DNA from: Gilliamella mensalis
GTDB lineage: Bacteria > Pseudomonadota > Gammaproteobacteria > Enterobacterales > Orbaceae
Direction: 5' to 3'
Assembly (NCBI RefSeq): GCF_900103085.1
Contig: NZ_FMWR01000003.1
Coordinates: 1-64,000, forward strand
Length of the DNA: 64,000 nt
Each line of letters opens with the position of its first letter. Position 1 is the stretch's first letter. Shown one piece after another: positions 29,872 through 41,137 of this stretch. The position numbers were made by a program, and so were the translations under genes. A model generated the notes under the pieces. The model made no database searches. It was not told where the DNA came from and worked only from the letters and a program-made list of their open reading frames with translations.

Positions 29872-31653
29872 TTAGTCTTTTTTTGATAAAACAAGTATTA
29901 AAGTCGCCAATTCTTTTTTCTCTGCGGTACTTAAGCCGGAGACTCTCTCTTTTGCGATTAGTTCATCTTGCCTTTGGGCGAGTATATTATCATACAACTC
30001 TTTTAAAGTATGTGAAAAAGTTGAATCTATTTCATCATCTTGATAATGACTCTCCCAGGTTGATAAACGATTTAATTGCTTATAAAACGGTCTATCTATA
30101 CACTCTGTTAATATTTGTGCTGTGGTTATATTGGGATAACGTTGGCATAATTCAAGTAATTCAATAAAAATATCAATACCTGCCATTTTAACTTGGCGAA
30201 GTGTATTAATATCAGAAACTTGCTCAGCAAGATTAGGATATTGAAGTAATAAACCAATTAAAACACGCATAGTCGTTACTTTCATTTGTGAAACAGGGAA
30301 TTTTTCATTTCCCTTTCTATCACTTCTAGAACGATTTTCATGCATTAATTGTTCTAGTTGAGATACATCAAGTAAACCTAAATAATTACCTAGTTTTTGT
30401 AATAAATTTAATCTAAAGGCTTTTGCCCTAATTTGATCAAGTAGCGGTAGTGCTAGCGAGCTCAATTTTGCTTTTCCTTCAGCAGTTTTTAAATCAACCT
30501 GTTTCAAAAGTTCATCAAATAAAAATTGCGATAAATTTGAGGCTTCATTTAAATATTTTTCAAAACCCTCTTTACCAACTTTACGAACAAAACTATCCGG
30601 ATCTTCATCTTGTGGTAAAAAAGCAAAGGTAATTTTCTTACCATCTATTAAGCAAGGCAATAACACATTAAGAGCTCGCCAAGCGGCACTTCGCCCAGCA
30701 TTATCTCCGTCATAACAAAATATTACCGAATCTGTTGCTCTAAATAATAACTTAATATGTTCTTCTGATGTTGCCGTGCCTAAAGCAGCAACTGCATAAT
30801 CAATGCCATATTGAGCAAGCGAAACCACATCCATATAACCTTCAACCACAATGAGCTGTTGAGGATTACGATTAACTTCTTGTGTTTCATAAAGTCCGTA
30901 AAGTTGAAAGCCTTTATGAAAAATTGGGGTTTCCGGTGAATTGATATATTTTGCAGGATCATTAATGATAGTTCGTCCACCAAATGCTATCACGTTTCCT
31001 TGCCTATCACGGATAGGAAACATAATTCGTGCCCGAAAGCGGTCATATCGATTACCGCTATCATTGGTTACAAGCATGCCAGCTTGTTCATAAAGCATTG
31101 CTTCAGCTTTCGTTTTAACGATGTTTTGTGAAGTTAACCGCCAATCATTAGGGGCAAAACCAATTTTATACCTAGCGATAATTTCAGCATTAAGCCCTCG
31201 ATTCTCAAGATATTTTTGTGCATCGATAGATGTTGGCAATGCTAATTGCTGCTGGTAGAAATCCGTAACTTTAGCCATCAAGGTATACAAATCACGGCGT
31301 ACATTTCGAGATTCAATATGTTTGGATTGATCTATTTGATTGTTATCACTATCAATATAAGGAACTCGAATCCCCTGCATACTAGCTAACTCTTCAATAG
31401 CCTCAGGGAAAGACAACCGTTCATACTGCATCAAAAAATTAACAACCGAGCCCGATGCACCACATCCAAAACAGTAATAGATCTGTTTTTTCTCATTAAG
31501 TGAAAAAGAGGCTGTTTTTTCATCATGGAAAGGACAGCAACCAAAATAGTTATTCCCTTTTTTTTTCATTTTAACGCGTTTACTAATCACATCAAGAATG
31601 CTAGTTCGAGCAATGAGATCTAAAATGAAATCGCGAGGGATAAGGCCTTTCAT
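29872..31653 (-). CDS. dnaG: DNA primase
   Basis: A 593-residue primase that makes RNA primers for replication. The N-terminal zinc-binding domain shows Cys40, His43, Cys61 and Cys64 (CPFHDEKTASF and CFGCGASG). The RNA polymerase core and TOPRIM domain follow, with VVEGYMDVVSLAQYGI and CYDGDNAGR. The C-terminal DnaB-interacting helices complete the protein. It lies between rpsU and rpoD, the classical order. Confidence 0.98.
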   Translation of the reverse strand: MKGLIPRDFILDLIARTSILDVISKRVKMKKKGNNYFGCCPFHDEKTASFSLNEKKQIYYCFGCGASGSVVNFLMQYERLSFPEAIEELASMQGIRVPYIDSDNNQIDQSKHIESRNVRRDLYTLMAKVTDFYQQQLALPTSIDAQKYLENRGLNAEIIARYKIGFAPNDWRLTSQNIVKTKAEAMLYEQAGMLVTNDSGNRYDRFRARIMFPIRDRQGNVIAFGGRTIINDPAKYINSPETPIFHKGFQLYGLYETQEVNRNPQQLIVVEGYMDVVSLAQYGIDYAVAALGTATSEEHIKLLFRATDSVIFCYDGDNAGRSAAWRALNVLLPCLIDGKKITFAFLPQDEDPDSFVRKVGKEGFEKYLNEASNLSQFLFDELLKQVDLKTAEGKAKLSSLALPLLDQIRAKAFRLNLLQKLGNYLGLLDVSQLEQLMHENRSRSDRKGNEKFPVSQMKVTTMRVLIGLLLQYPNLAEQVSDINTLRQVKMAGIDIFIELLELCQRYPNITTAQILTECIDRPFYKQLNRLSTWESHYQDDEIDSTFSHTLKELYDNILAQRQDELIAKERVSGLSTAEKKELATLILVLSKKD

Positions 31654-31690
31654 GATAAGTTTTCAACCAATTTAGGTGTTATAGAAAGAC

Positions 31691-31719
31691 AACAAGCCGT
31701 ATCAAAAATACGGCTTGTT
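31691..31719 (-). terminator. Partial terminator between rpsU and dnaG
   Basis: A perfect 12-bp stem (AACAAGCCGTAT / ATACGGCTTGTT) with a 5-base loop but no T-run on the minus strand. The E. coli operon has a leaky terminator at the same place, limiting dnaG expression relative to rpsU. Confidence 0.7.
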
Positions 31720-31797
31720 AGAATTCTTTATATTAAAAAATAACAAATTGATTTTAATGTCAATTCAAGTTTTCAGTATAAATAATCTTAAAAACTA

Positions 31798-32025
<228 letters not shown>

Positions 32026-32133
32026 TCAAATTTGTTTAATATCACAAAGGACTAAAATTTAGTGCGCAATTTTACCTCTAATCAATATATGTTGTAAAGT
32101 AAAAATTAGTATTATTGTAAGAGCGCAAATTAA

Positions 32134-33210
<1,077 letters not shown>

Positions 33211-33232
33211 TATTTATTCAAATAGACATTGC

Positions 33233-33257
33233 TGCTCTTTCCTAATCGGAAGGAGCA
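33233..33257 (+). terminator. Stem downstream of hemB
   Basis: A ten-pair stem (TGCTCTTTCC / GGAAGGAGCA, one G-T pair) with a 5-base loop lies 22 bases after the hemB stop. No T-run follows, so terminator strength is uncertain. Confidence 0.5.
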
Positions 33258-33283
33258 TTACTCACCTATCTAGCATATCACAC

Positions 33284-33397
33284 TCACCAATTCACATTAT
33301 CAATCATACTATTTAATGGTAATACATTTTCATTTTTTCTTTGTTCATCGCCAATACAAAAATCAATAAAAATAGGTGAGCATTTATATTTGTTCGA
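33284..33397 (-). pseudogene. Possible decayed gene end (leftward)
   Basis: On the minus strand a protein-like stretch of about 37 residues, ending IDNVNW and containing SPIFIDFCIGDEQRKNE, runs to a stop at 33284. The codons upstream in the same frame look like ordinary AT-rich intergenic sequence and run into the next gene. It may be the surviving C-terminus of a lost gene. It could also be a chance frame. Confidence 0.25.
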
Positions 33398-33498
33398 TTG
33401 TGACACTTTTCTAAAAAAGTAAAAAAGTTCTACAATAGCTATATGTTTAGATAAAAATCTGATAATATTTATAGGGATAAGCGATAAGGAAATAAATA

Positions 33499-34269
33499 AT
33501 GATTTATGAGCTCGTACCAAATGAATTACATGATGAATTTAAGGCTTTTCATCATGATCTAGAAAAAATAACATTACAACATGCGGAAGCTTGTCCATTT
33601 TGTAAAAATACTAAATTTTACATAATTCGTTCAAAACCAATTAACACATACCGCTGTAAAAATTGTCACAAATATTTTACCATATCAACTAATACTCCTT
33701 TCAATCGTTTAATGCCCTATAATTGGTTAGAGATTATTTTTAATAATCGTATAAATAAGATGAGTTATCCCGAGATTGCGAACAAACTCGAAATTTCAAT
33801 CGCCAAGGTAATACGCCGGGATCGTGCTATTATTAGCTATCTTCAAACCCATTACCCATCATTGTATCAGTGGTATACACATCAAAAACAAGCGAAGTTA
33901 ATGCCAACTTTAGCGGAACAATATAATACCATTAAAGCAAGAGTAACTACCTTGTTGAATGAGCAAAATCCAACTTGTATACACTGTGGCGCGAATGAAA
34001 CAACCAAAGTTGGTTCTCGAACTTGTTATCGCTGTAAGCGTTGCCGACATAGCTTTAATCTTTTAAGCAACACCAGTTTAAACCGCATACCAAAGCCTGA
34101 ATTATGGCTACCATTCATTGATCTACTCGTTTCTGGAGCTAATAATTTACAAATAGGACAAACTCTTAATTTACATCATGATACTGTACGTAAATGGCGA
34201 TCGGCTTGGTACCATATGATGAAAGATTGGCAATGTGAAGCACTTGCCATTTGGTGTAAAAACAAGTAA
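33499..34269 (+). CDS. Tandem zinc-ribbon/helix-turn-helix protein, transposase-derived
   Basis: A 256-residue protein built of two similar halves. Each has a four-cysteine zinc ribbon (Cys32, 35, 53, 56 and Cys160, 163, 179, 182). Each ribbon is followed by a related hinge (STNTPFNRLM and LSNTSLNRIP) and a helix-turn-helix-like segment (about 86-110 and 213-237). The ribbon-plus-hinge pattern resembles the N-terminal DNA-binding part of IS1595/IS1-type transposases and DUF746-type proteins. No DDE catalytic domain is present, so it is probably a DNA-binding regulator or domesticated remnant. AAGGAAATAAATA precedes the ATG. No terminal inverted repeats were found around it. Confidence 0.65.
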   Translation: MIYELVPNELHDEFKAFHHDLEKITLQHAEACPFCKNTKFYIIRSKPINTYRCKNCHKYFTISTNTPFNRLMPYNWLEIIFNNRINKMSYPEIANKLEISIAKVIRRDRAIISYLQTHYPSLYQWYTHQKQAKLMPTLAEQYNTIKARVTTLLNEQNPTCIHCGANETTKVGSRTCYRCKRCRHSFNLLSNTSLNRIPKPELWLPFIDLLVSGANNLQIGQTLNLHHDTVRKWRSAWYHMMKDWQCEALAIWCKNK

Positions 34270-34671
34270 ATCAAATGTATGAAAAAATAATTTATTTTTT
34301 TGTATGTACATAATTTTAGAGGTACATATTAATCGCAATAATTGCGACATAAAAAATATTGAATGAAAACGCTGACCACAATTACCAACTACAGTTATTA
34401 ATAGTTACCTTTTTCATATTTAACTGAGCCAAAACTTTTACGTTTAATTAAATAATTAAACAGCAGCATATTTAAAGGGAATCAAGTAAAATCATTAATT
34501 ACAATCGGCAAAGTTTTGCAGCTAATTATGATCTAGGCAAGGTTACATAGAGACATTAATTATGATACAACTAAATATAGCTATGGCATATGGGCGATAC
34601 CAGCAATATTGTTTGTGACATTTCTTTTGATTTATCAAAATCGTTAATCTAACTAGAACTATTGAATATAA
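34270..34671. other. Intergenic stretch with a possible decayed membrane-protein end
   Basis: About 400 AT-rich bases. On the plus strand 34534-34647 reads open as about 37 residues ending in a hydrophobic run (GIWAIPAILFVTFLLIY) and TAA, which looks like the last helix of a transporter. No start or upstream gene body is visible. The rest holds no recognised signal. Confidence 0.3.
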
Positions 34672-35475
34672 TTAGCCATTGCCATATTGATCGTAGTTGC
34701 GACAAAGTATAATTGTATCTTCAATTAATCGCCTCGCAATAGTACCATAGTCAGGAATCTTAGGTAATTGTGTATAATGATACCAGTTTGCTTCAATGAG
34801 TTCATTTGTATCTACCTCTATTTCACCACTCTCATAATCAGCTAAATAAGCCATCATTAATGAATTAGGAAATGGCCAAGGTTGCGAACCAACATAACGA
34901 ATATTCTTAATTTTGATTCTTGACTCTTCAAATACTTCCCGCTCAACTGCTGTTTCCATTGTTTCACCAATTTCAGTGAAACCAGCTAAAACAGTATACA
35001 AGTTATCTTGATTATGCCTAACATGCTTTGCTAATAAAATTTTATTTTTTTGGCGAATAGCCACTATAATAGATGGCGAAATTTGTGGATAGTATCGCTC
35101 TTTGCAATGATCACACATACAACACCATTCTGTATTGCTAATATACATCTCATGCCCACAATAACCACAATATTTATGGGAACGATAAAACTCAGCAAGT
35201 TGCACAGCTCGACCTGCTATATTAAATAATGATTGATCGGCTCTATCGAGTAATGAACGAATTGAGCTCATAGCATTTTTCATTTCATCACAAATCAGCC
35301 AAGCAATTTGCCCATTCCATTCGCCTATTGGCTGAGCTAGTTTATTTGTAAAACCTAACTCATCTGCACGCCCATTTGGAACTTCGCCTTTAGGTAACCA
35401 TAATCGACCATTAGCACTTATAAACCAATAACCTTTTTCATTACCTTTTAAATTAAATTGTTGCTGTATATTCAT
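34672..35475 (-). CDS. nudC: NAD(+)/NADH diphosphatase NudC (RNA-decapping Nudix)
   Basis: A 267-residue Nudix hydrolase that cleaves NADH and removes NAD caps from RNA. The four-cysteine zinc site (CGYCGHE then CCMCDHC) and the NudC-specific [11 protein letters not shown] motif are present. The Nudix box reads [18 protein letters not shown] then EESRI, so the usual glycine after EES is arginine, while all acidic metal ligands remain. The ATG at 35475 is used because the longer frame begins at a TTG inside the yidC terminator. Confidence 0.92.
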   Translation of the reverse strand: MNIQQQFNLKGNEKGYWFISANGRLWLPKGEVPNGRADELGFTNKLAQPIGEWNGQIAWLICDEMKNAMSSIRSLLDRADQSLFNIAGRAVQLAEFYRSHKYCGYCGHEMYISNTEWCCMCDHCKERYYPQISPSIIVAIRQKNKILLAKHVRHNQDNLYTVLAGFTEIGETMETAVEREVFEESRIKIKNIRYVGSQPWPFPNSLMMAYLADYESGEIEVDTNELIEANWYHYTQLPKIPDYGTIARRLIEDTIILCRNYDQYGNG

Positions 35476-35490
35476 ATCCCGACACCAAAA

Positions 35491-35527
35491 ATAAAAACGA
35501 AAAAGGAGGATTTTACCCCTCCTTTTT
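35491..35527 (-). terminator. yidC operon terminator
   Basis: AAAAAGGAGG and CCTCCTTTTT arms with an 8-base loop are followed by CGTTTTTATTTTT on the minus strand, directly after the yidC stop. Confidence 0.85.
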
Positions 35528-35534
35528 ATCAATA

Positions 35535-37160
35535 CTATTTCTTTTTCTTCTCGTGAAGTCCTTTCTTCTCAAGTTCCCAGTAAATAATCTGTTGCTGAGC
35601 AATTGTGAATAAATTACTAACGATATAATATAAAACTAAGCCTGATGGGAACCACAAGAAGAATACCGTAAAGATTAATGGCATATAAGTCATTAACTTT
35701 TGTTGTAGTGGATCAGTAACTGGTGTTGGTGACATCTTCTGAATTAAGAACATGCTACCTCCCATTAATAAAGGCAAAATATAATAAGGATCTTGCGCAG
35801 ATAAGTCATAGATCCAAAGTGCAAATGGCGCATGACGTAGTTCAACGGCGTTACCTAACATATAGAACAATGACAAGAAAATCGGCATTTGAATAATTAA
35901 TGGCAAGCAGCCTCCCAATGGATTCACTTTCTCTTGCTTATAGAGTGCCATTGTTTCCATACTCATTTTTTGTCTATCATCACCATATCGTTCTTTCAAC
36001 GCTTGTAAACGTGGTTGTAATAGCTTCATTTTAGCCATTGAACGATACTGTGCACGAGTTAATGGGAATAAAATACCTCGAACAATAAATGTGATAACAA
36101 TAATTGATAAACCCCAGTTACCAACAAAACCTTGGATAGTCTTCAATAAATGAAACAAAGGCTGTGATAAGAACCATAACCAACCATAATCAACAATTAA
36201 ATCAAGGTGGTTAGCGGTTTCTTTCAATTGACTTTGAATTTCTGGTCCTAACCATAATTTTGCTCCAATGGTATGTGTACTACCTGCCGGAATAATGGCT
36301 GACTCACCTTTGAAACCAATTGTTGCTTGAGAGTTATTTGCTGTTGCACGAGAATAAAATAGATTATTTTTATCCTGCGCTGGCACCCATGCTGACGCAA
36401 AATAGTGTTGTAACATCGCAATCCAGCCAGTTTTAGTTTCAACCGCTAATGCTTTATCTTTGATATCATCAAAACTATATTTGCTGTAGTTAGTGCTAGA
36501 ACTAGAGTACGCGGTGCCGCGGAATGCACTTTGACCTAATCCACCACCTCCTTCAGTTGGTATATCATCAGGTAATTTAATGGTTTGTTTTAATTGACCA
36601 TACATTGCGACATCAACAGGCACGCTACTTTGGTTGTTAATGTCATATTGAACATCAATAGCATAACTACCACGGTGTAATATATAATATTTAGTATAGC
36701 TTACACCATTAACTTGATAAGTAAGTGGAACACGCAATTCATCTTGCCCATCAGCTAAAACATATTCAGACTTTTCAGTTTGATAGACTGGGCGTTTTGA
36801 GCCTTGAGTCGCATTATCTGGACCATCTTTACCTGTTAAACCACTTTCGGCAATATAAACAAAATCAGGGCGTGATGTTAATAATTGGAAAGGCGTGCCT
36901 GAGTGAAGTGTTTGTTCATATTTCAACAGTTGTGCAGCTTGCACATCACCGCCATAAGTATTAATCGTGAGTGACAAAACATCTGATTTTACAGTAATTG
37001 TGCTACCTAGCACAAAGCCATCAGTTGAATCATCACTTATTTGTTGTGTTAATTGGTTTGCGACAGGGGGTTTAGGTGCATGATCTTCCTCCCACGCTTT
37101 CCAAATAAAAAAAGATACAAAAAGTAAAGCAATGACTAAAATATTACGTTGAGATCCCAT
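35535..37160 (-). CDS. yidC: Membrane protein insertase YidC
   Basis: A 541-residue Oxa1-family insertase. An N-terminal anchor ([26 protein letters not shown]) precedes a large periplasmic domain (about 60-340). The conserved five-helix core follows, with [21 protein letters not shown], the cytoplasmic hairpin [20 protein letters not shown], and [17 protein letters not shown] lysine-rich tail ([15 protein letters not shown]) ends the protein. It is downstream of yidD by 21 bases in the rpmH-rnpA-yidD-yidC cluster. Confidence 0.98.
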   Translation of the reverse strand: MGSQRNILVIALLFVSFFIWKAWEEDHAPKPPVANQLTQQISDDSTDGFVLGSTITVKSDVLSLTINTYGGDVQAAQLLKYEQTLHSGTPFQLLTSRPDFVYIAESGLTGKDGPDNATQGSKRPVYQTEKSEYVLADGQDELRVPLTYQVNGVSYTKYYILHRGSYAIDVQYDINNQSSVPVDVAMYGQLKQTIKLPDDIPTEGGGGLGQSAFRGTAYSSSSTNYSKYSFDDIKDKALAVETKTGWIAMLQHYFASAWVPAQDKNNLFYSRATANNSQATIGFKGESAIIPAGSTHTIGAKLWLGPEIQSQLKETANHLDLIVDYGWLWFLSQPLFHLLKTIQGFVGNWGLSIIVITFIVRGILFPLTRAQYRSMAKMKLLQPRLQALKERYGDDRQKMSMETMALYKQEKVNPLGGCLPLIIQMPIFLSLFYMLGNAVELRHAPFALWIYDLSAQDPYYILPLLMGGSMFLIQKMSPTPVTDPLQQKLMTYMPLIFTVFFLWFPSGLVLYYIVSNLFTIAQQQIIYWELEKKGLHEKKKK

Positions 37161-37181
37161 TAGTATTTTTCTCTATTGGTT

Positions 37182-37484
37182 TTAGTTTTTTGGAGGAACA
37201 AAATCTTCGCCTCCTTCATGTAAAGGGTGACATTTTAATACACGTTTGGCTGTTAGCCAACCTCCTTTTATTAATCCAAAGCGCCTTAATGCAATTATTG
37301 CATATTGTGAACATGTCGGCGTAAAGCGACATTTAGGACCAAAGAAAGGACTAATAAAACGCTGATATACGCGAATAAAAAACACAAAAACATTAACTAT
37401 CATATATTTAAAAGCATAAGCATGCTGTTTGATAATTAATTTAAATTTATTTAAACCTCGTACTGGGCTATGATTCGTTGGCAT
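37182..37484 (-). CDS. yidD: Membrane protein insertion efficiency factor YidD
   Basis: A protein of up to 100 residues. The conserved core [31 protein letters not shown] and [13 protein letters not shown] defines YidD, which assists YidC-dependent insertion. The first ATG (37484) overlaps rnpA by 34 bases, as in related genomes, but has no strong ribosome site. A second ATG at 37403 would give a 73-residue protein closer to the E. coli size and also lacks a site. The start is therefore uncertain. Confidence 0.92.
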   Translation of the reverse strand: MPTNHSPVRGLNKFKLIIKQHAYAFKYMIVNVFVFFIRVYQRFISPFFGPKCRFTPTCSQYAIIALRRFGLIKGGWLTAKRVLKCHPLHEGGEDFVPPKN

Positions 37485-37807
37485 AGTTTATTTAATGTTT
37501 CAACGATCTGTTGATTATCTAAGCCTATAACTGGCTGTTTAGCCATCAGGATAAAATCAATATTAGGAAGTTGATGTTGGCGATGCCGAAAGTACTCTTT
37601 AGCCAGTCGTTTGATACGATTACGCTCATGAGCTCGTTTCACTTGTTTTTTAGCTATAGCAAACCCTAACCGCATGTGATTGCTGTTATTTTTACGTGCA
37701 ACTAAAGTTAAAAAAGGTGAACCAGCCCGAGTGGACTCTTGGAAGACATGATTGAAATCAAGGGGAGTTAACAATCGTAACTCCCGTGGAAAAGTGAACT
37801 TAATCAC
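37451..37807 (-). CDS. rnpA: Ribonuclease P protein component
   Basis: A 118-residue basic protein that binds the M1 RNA and matures tRNA 5' ends. It begins [19 protein letters not shown] and carries the RNR-type signature [17 protein letters not shown]. It lies 11 bases after rpmH and overlaps yidD. Confidence 0.97.
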   Translation of the reverse strand: MIKFTFPRELRLLTPLDFNHVFQESTRAGSPFLTLVARKNNSNHMRLGFAIAKKQVKRAHERNRIKRLAKEYFRHRQHQLPNIDFILMAKQPVIGLDNQQIVETLNKLCQRIIAQYEV

Positions 37808-37818
37808 TCAACTTTAAA

Positions 37819-37965
<147 letters not shown>

Positions 37966-38115
37966 TTATATCCAAATCTAATTTATCAACAGGTTGTAGA
38001 GTTTAAACTCCACAGCATTAATTAAAGAGGTCGGAATTATAGTGCCTATTTTATTTTCCGTCAATGAGATTTTCATAGAATGTTTTTTCGCAATTTACCT
38101 CCCATATTAAGTAAA

Positions 38116-39144
38116 TTAATCATTCACTGATAGTACACGCTTACTTTTTTCACCGCCCACTTCGCGCGCTAATTTAGGCACTAAATAACCTGATATTTGC
38201 TCAGCAAGTTGTTTCATTATTATTTTAGCAGATTCATCATCAACCAAAAAATGAGCAGCACCTTGCACTTTATCTAACAAATGGATGTAATAAGGCAAAA
38301 TTCCAATATCAAAAAGTTTATTACTTAACTGCGCTAAAACATCGGCATTATCATTAATGTTTTTCAACAATACACTTTGATTTAACACTGTCACACTATT
38401 TTGTTTTAAAAGCTCAATTGCGGCAGCGACATCATTATCAATCTCATTTGCGTGATTAATGTGAGTAACGACTATTATTTGCAACCTACTTTCAATAAAT
38501 AGCCGACAAAGTTTAGGTGTCACTCGCGAAGGGATAACAACAGCTAAACGCGTATGGATTCGTAATCTCTTAATATGTGGGATTTTTTCTAATGCATTAA
38601 TCAAAAAAGCCATTTCATGATCTTTTGCCATTAACGGATCACCTCCTGATAAAATAATTTCATCAAGTTCAGGATGATTCGCAATATATTCAAGTGCAAT
38701 AACAAGATTTTTTTTATTACCTTGATTATCATGGTAAGGAAAATGCCGCCTAAAACAGTAGCGGCAGTTAATTGCACACGCCGTTTTTGTGATCAACAAT
38801 GCGCGATTGCGATACTTATGCAATAACCCTGGAATGGCATTATCTTGCTCTTGTAATGGGTCATGACTGTAGCCATCAACTTTTAATAATTCCTTATCAT
38901 GACAAAGTACCTGTAGCAAAAGTGGGTCATTACTATCCCCCTTTTTCATTCGGTTAATAAAAGCCCTAGGAACACGAAGCGGAAACTGTTTTTTAGCCTG
39001 TAGCATTGGGGGTGAGATGGTGTCAGGATCTAGACCTAAATAAGAATATAAAACGTTGATATCTGTCACAACATTGGCAAGATCAACAATCCATTCATCT
39101 TTATTATTTGGTAGTTCAATTTTTTGCTGTATAATATGGCTCAT
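38116..39144 (-). CDS. epmB: EF-P lysine 2,3-aminomutase EpmB
   Basis: A 342-residue radical SAM/PLP enzyme that makes (R)-beta-lysine for attachment to EF-P. The cluster motif CAINCRYC contains Cys123, Cys127 and Cys130. [10 protein letters not shown] and the C-terminal GGEKSKR fit EpmB and not a catabolic aminomutase. It is divergent from efp, its substrate gene, with only 33 bases between start codons. EpmA is not in this window. Confidence 0.95.
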   Translation of the reverse strand: MSHIIQQKIELPNNKDEWIVDLANVVTDINVLYSYLGLDPDTISPPMLQAKKQFPLRVPRAFINRMKKGDSNDPLLLQVLCHDKELLKVDGYSHDPLQEQDNAIPGLLHKYRNRALLITKTACAINCRYCFRRHFPYHDNQGNKKNLVIALEYIANHPELDEIILSGGDPLMAKDHEMAFLINALEKIPHIKRLRIHTRLAVVIPSRVTPKLCRLFIESRLQIIVVTHINHANEIDNDVAAAIELLKQNSVTVLNQSVLLKNINDNADVLAQLSNKLFDIGILPYYIHLLDKVQGAAHFLVDDESAKIIMKQLAEQISGYLVPKLAREVGGEKSKRVLSVND

Positions 39145-39177
39145 TTTTTGTTATTCAGAATTTTAGTTGGAGCTTTT

Positions 39178-39744
39178 ATGGCATCTTATAGTACTAATGA
39201 GTTTAAAGCTGGTCTTAAAATAATGCAAGATGGTGAACCATGTGTCATTGTTGAAAATGAATTTTATAAACCGGGTAAAGGTCAATCCATCAATCGTGTA
39301 AAAATAAAAAAACTACTTTCAGGTAAAACTGTTGATAAAACATTCAAATCAGGCGAATCTGTCGAAGCTGCTGACGTTGTCGATATGAATTTAACTTACC
39401 TATACACCGATGGTGAGTTCTGGCACTTTATGAATAATGACACATTTGAACAACTTTCGGCTGACGCTAAAGCGGTTGGCGACAATGCAAAATGGTTGGT
39501 TGATCAAGCTGAATGTATTTTAACATTATGGAACGGTCAACCGATTGCAGTCACACCACCAAACTTTGTTGAACTTGAAGTTATCGAAACCGATCCAGGT
39601 TTAAAAGGTGACACAGCAGGAACTGGCGGCAAACCAGCGACTTTATCAACTGGTGCGGTAGTCCGTGTACCTTTATTTGTACAAATTGGCGAAGTGCTTA
39701 AAGTTGATACTCGCTCAGGCGAATATGTATCACGTGTTAAATAA
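39178..39744 (+). CDS. efp: Translation elongation factor P
   Basis: A 188-residue factor that relieves ribosome stalling at polyproline. The modified lysine is Lys34 in YKPGKGQ. The start [15 protein letters not shown] is preceded by TTGGAG. The frame extends 18 codons upstream, into the epmB start region, and is not used. Divergence from epmB fits the beta-lysylation pathway. Confidence 0.97.
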   Translation: MASYSTNEFKAGLKIMQDGEPCVIVENEFYKPGKGQSINRVKIKKLLSGKTVDKTFKSGESVEAADVVDMNLTYLYTDGEFWHFMNNDTFEQLSADAKAVGDNAKWLVDQAECILTLWNGQPIAVTPPNFVELEVIETDPGLKGDTAGTGGKPATLSTGAVVRVPLFVQIGEVLKVDTRSGEYVSRVK

Positions 39745-39775
39745 AATAGCGTATTTTTAAGTTAGCTTTTATCAC

Positions 39776-39805
39776 AAAAAAAGAGAGGTTGACTTAACCT
39801 CTCTT
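39776..39805 (-). terminator. Terminator facing efp
   Basis: A perfect 10-bp stem (AAGAGAGGTT / AACCTCTCTT) with a 5-base loop. The T-run lies on the minus strand, so it best stops leftward transcripts coming from the gap beyond efp. On the plus strand it follows the efp stop by 31 bases with no T-run. Confidence 0.7.
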
Positions 39806-40636
39806 GCCTACAAAATACATTTAAAATTTAATATTGCTATTTCGTCATAAATCCAATCGCTATAGTCTCCTAAGATCTGCCCTGAATTAATCATTACCAA
39901 CATTTATAAATTAATAATTATAATGTTTTGTTGCTAGCAATTTGCAAAAGCGCAATCTACTAAGCATCATCGGCCCACGTCCCTACTTAACTATGGGACT
40001 TGCTTGTTTTGGTGACTTATTCTTAATTAACTCCATAAGCCTGCCTGCTGCTTAAAGATTAAAGACTACGCTGAAGATTATGTTGTGCTATGGAAAAATC
40101 TGTAGTAAGTTCTTCTGGAGTAAATGCTAACGTTGTTAGAGGTCACAGTGACAGAACAGTCTTCTTTCGTATCTCTAACACAATAGATAGTCCAGTCATG
40201 GACGTCCGCACTGGGGATGAAGAATATGAAGTTAACTGTACTTTATATAGTTAGATATTTTAAATCGACTTTTAGAAAATAGATTGTAGCTGAAAAATGC
40301 AGTATGCAATAACTCTCACTTTGGTTCGATTTTTACACACAACTATGATTTTTTCTTAAAAAGCATCATCTCTTAAACATTCCCGTTTGGTGTTCTAACC
40401 TGACTATATTGTCAGCACATCCTCACACGAAATAAGACAAACAAAATAACCTTTAGGTGAGTAGCGAAAGGGTTTTATTGTTTTTATGAGATTTTGTATT
40501 TTTGTAAAACAAAAATAATCATTAAAATCAATACCATAAATAACACTCATAAAATCACCATCCATAATACCAAAAGGTTAATACGGCTGCCTTTTTCCAT
40601 CGTTGGAATATGCTACAACTAAGAAAAGTAAAAATC
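39806..40636. other. Long gap with no assigned gene
   Basis: About 830 bases without a gene over 60 codons. It holds an orphan frame at 40090-40254, a GTCCC/GGGAC stem near 39978-39998, a tiny leftward frame (17 codons from about 40044, with CAGGC upstream), and an imperfect AACCTTT/AAAGGGTT stem with a T-rich tail near 40450-40485. I recognise no RNA family. Confidence 0.5.
40090..40254 (+). CDS. Orphan 54-residue frame, possible gene remnant
   Basis: An ATG-started frame of 54 residues with protein-like composition: it contains VNANVVRGHSDRTVFFRIS and ends YEVNCTLYS. No ribosome site precedes the ATG, and I do not recognise the sequence. The region just upstream reads open in another frame (IKDYAEDYVVLWKNL), which could mean a frameshifted, decaying gene. 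It may also be chance. Confidence 0.3.
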   Translation: MEKSVVSSSGVNANVVRGHSDRTVFFRISNTIDSPVMDVRTGDEEYEVNCTLYS

Positions 40637-41122
40637 TTATTTTGCACCTATGTAGTTTAACTGACGCCATGATTCATAAACCACAACAGCTACAGAGTTA
40701 GATAAATTCATACTACGGCTAGAGGCCAACATGGGAATACGAATTTTTTTATCTTGAGGTAATACATCAAGTATTTTGCTAGGTAAACCTCGAGTTTCTG
40801 GTCCAAACATTAGAAAGTCATTTTTTTTGTAATTGACTTCACTATGTGGCTTTTGCCCTTTCGTAGTTAAGGCATATACTTGTGTTAATAAGTCAATTTG
40901 ATTGGTATCTAAAAAATGGTTGAGATTTTTATACCGTTTTACATCAACAAATTCTTGATAATCAAGCCCCGCTCTTCTTAATTTTTTGTCATCCCAGAAA
41001 AAGCCCATTGGTTCTATAATATGTAAGTTAAAGCCAGTATTAGCACAAAGACGAATAATATTGCCAGTATTAGCTGGAATTTCTGGCTCAAATAAAACAA
41101 TGTTTAATGCAGCATTTGACAC
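40637..41122 (-). CDS. trmL: tRNA (cytidine/uridine-34-2'-O)-methyltransferase TrmL
   Basis: A 161-residue SPOUT methyltransferase acting on the wobble position of tRNA-Leu isoacceptors. Signatures are [32 protein letters not shown] and the knot [23 protein letters not shown]. It is 15 bases downstream of cpxA and probably co-transcribed. Confidence 0.95.
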   Translation of the reverse strand: MSNAALNIVLFEPEIPANTGNIIRLCANTGFNLHIIEPMGFFWDDKKLRRAGLDYQEFVDVKRYKNLNHFLDTNQIDLLTQVYALTTKGQKPHSEVNYKKNDFLMFGPETRGLPSKILDVLPQDKKIRIPMLASSRSMNLSNSVAVVVYESWRQLNYIGAK

Positions 41123-41137
41123 AACTTTTCTCTTTCA

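Noticed and set aside
33398..33520. Upper part of a 78-codon leftward frame beside the zinc-ribbon gene
   Set aside because: It overlaps the start of a better supported gene and reads as AT-rich filler. Only the last 37 codons look protein-like.
37970..38000. TTATCAACA as a DnaA box upstream of rpmH
   Set aside because: A single copy with one mismatch to the consensus, in AT-rich DNA with no dnaA gene nearby, is not enough to propose an origin.
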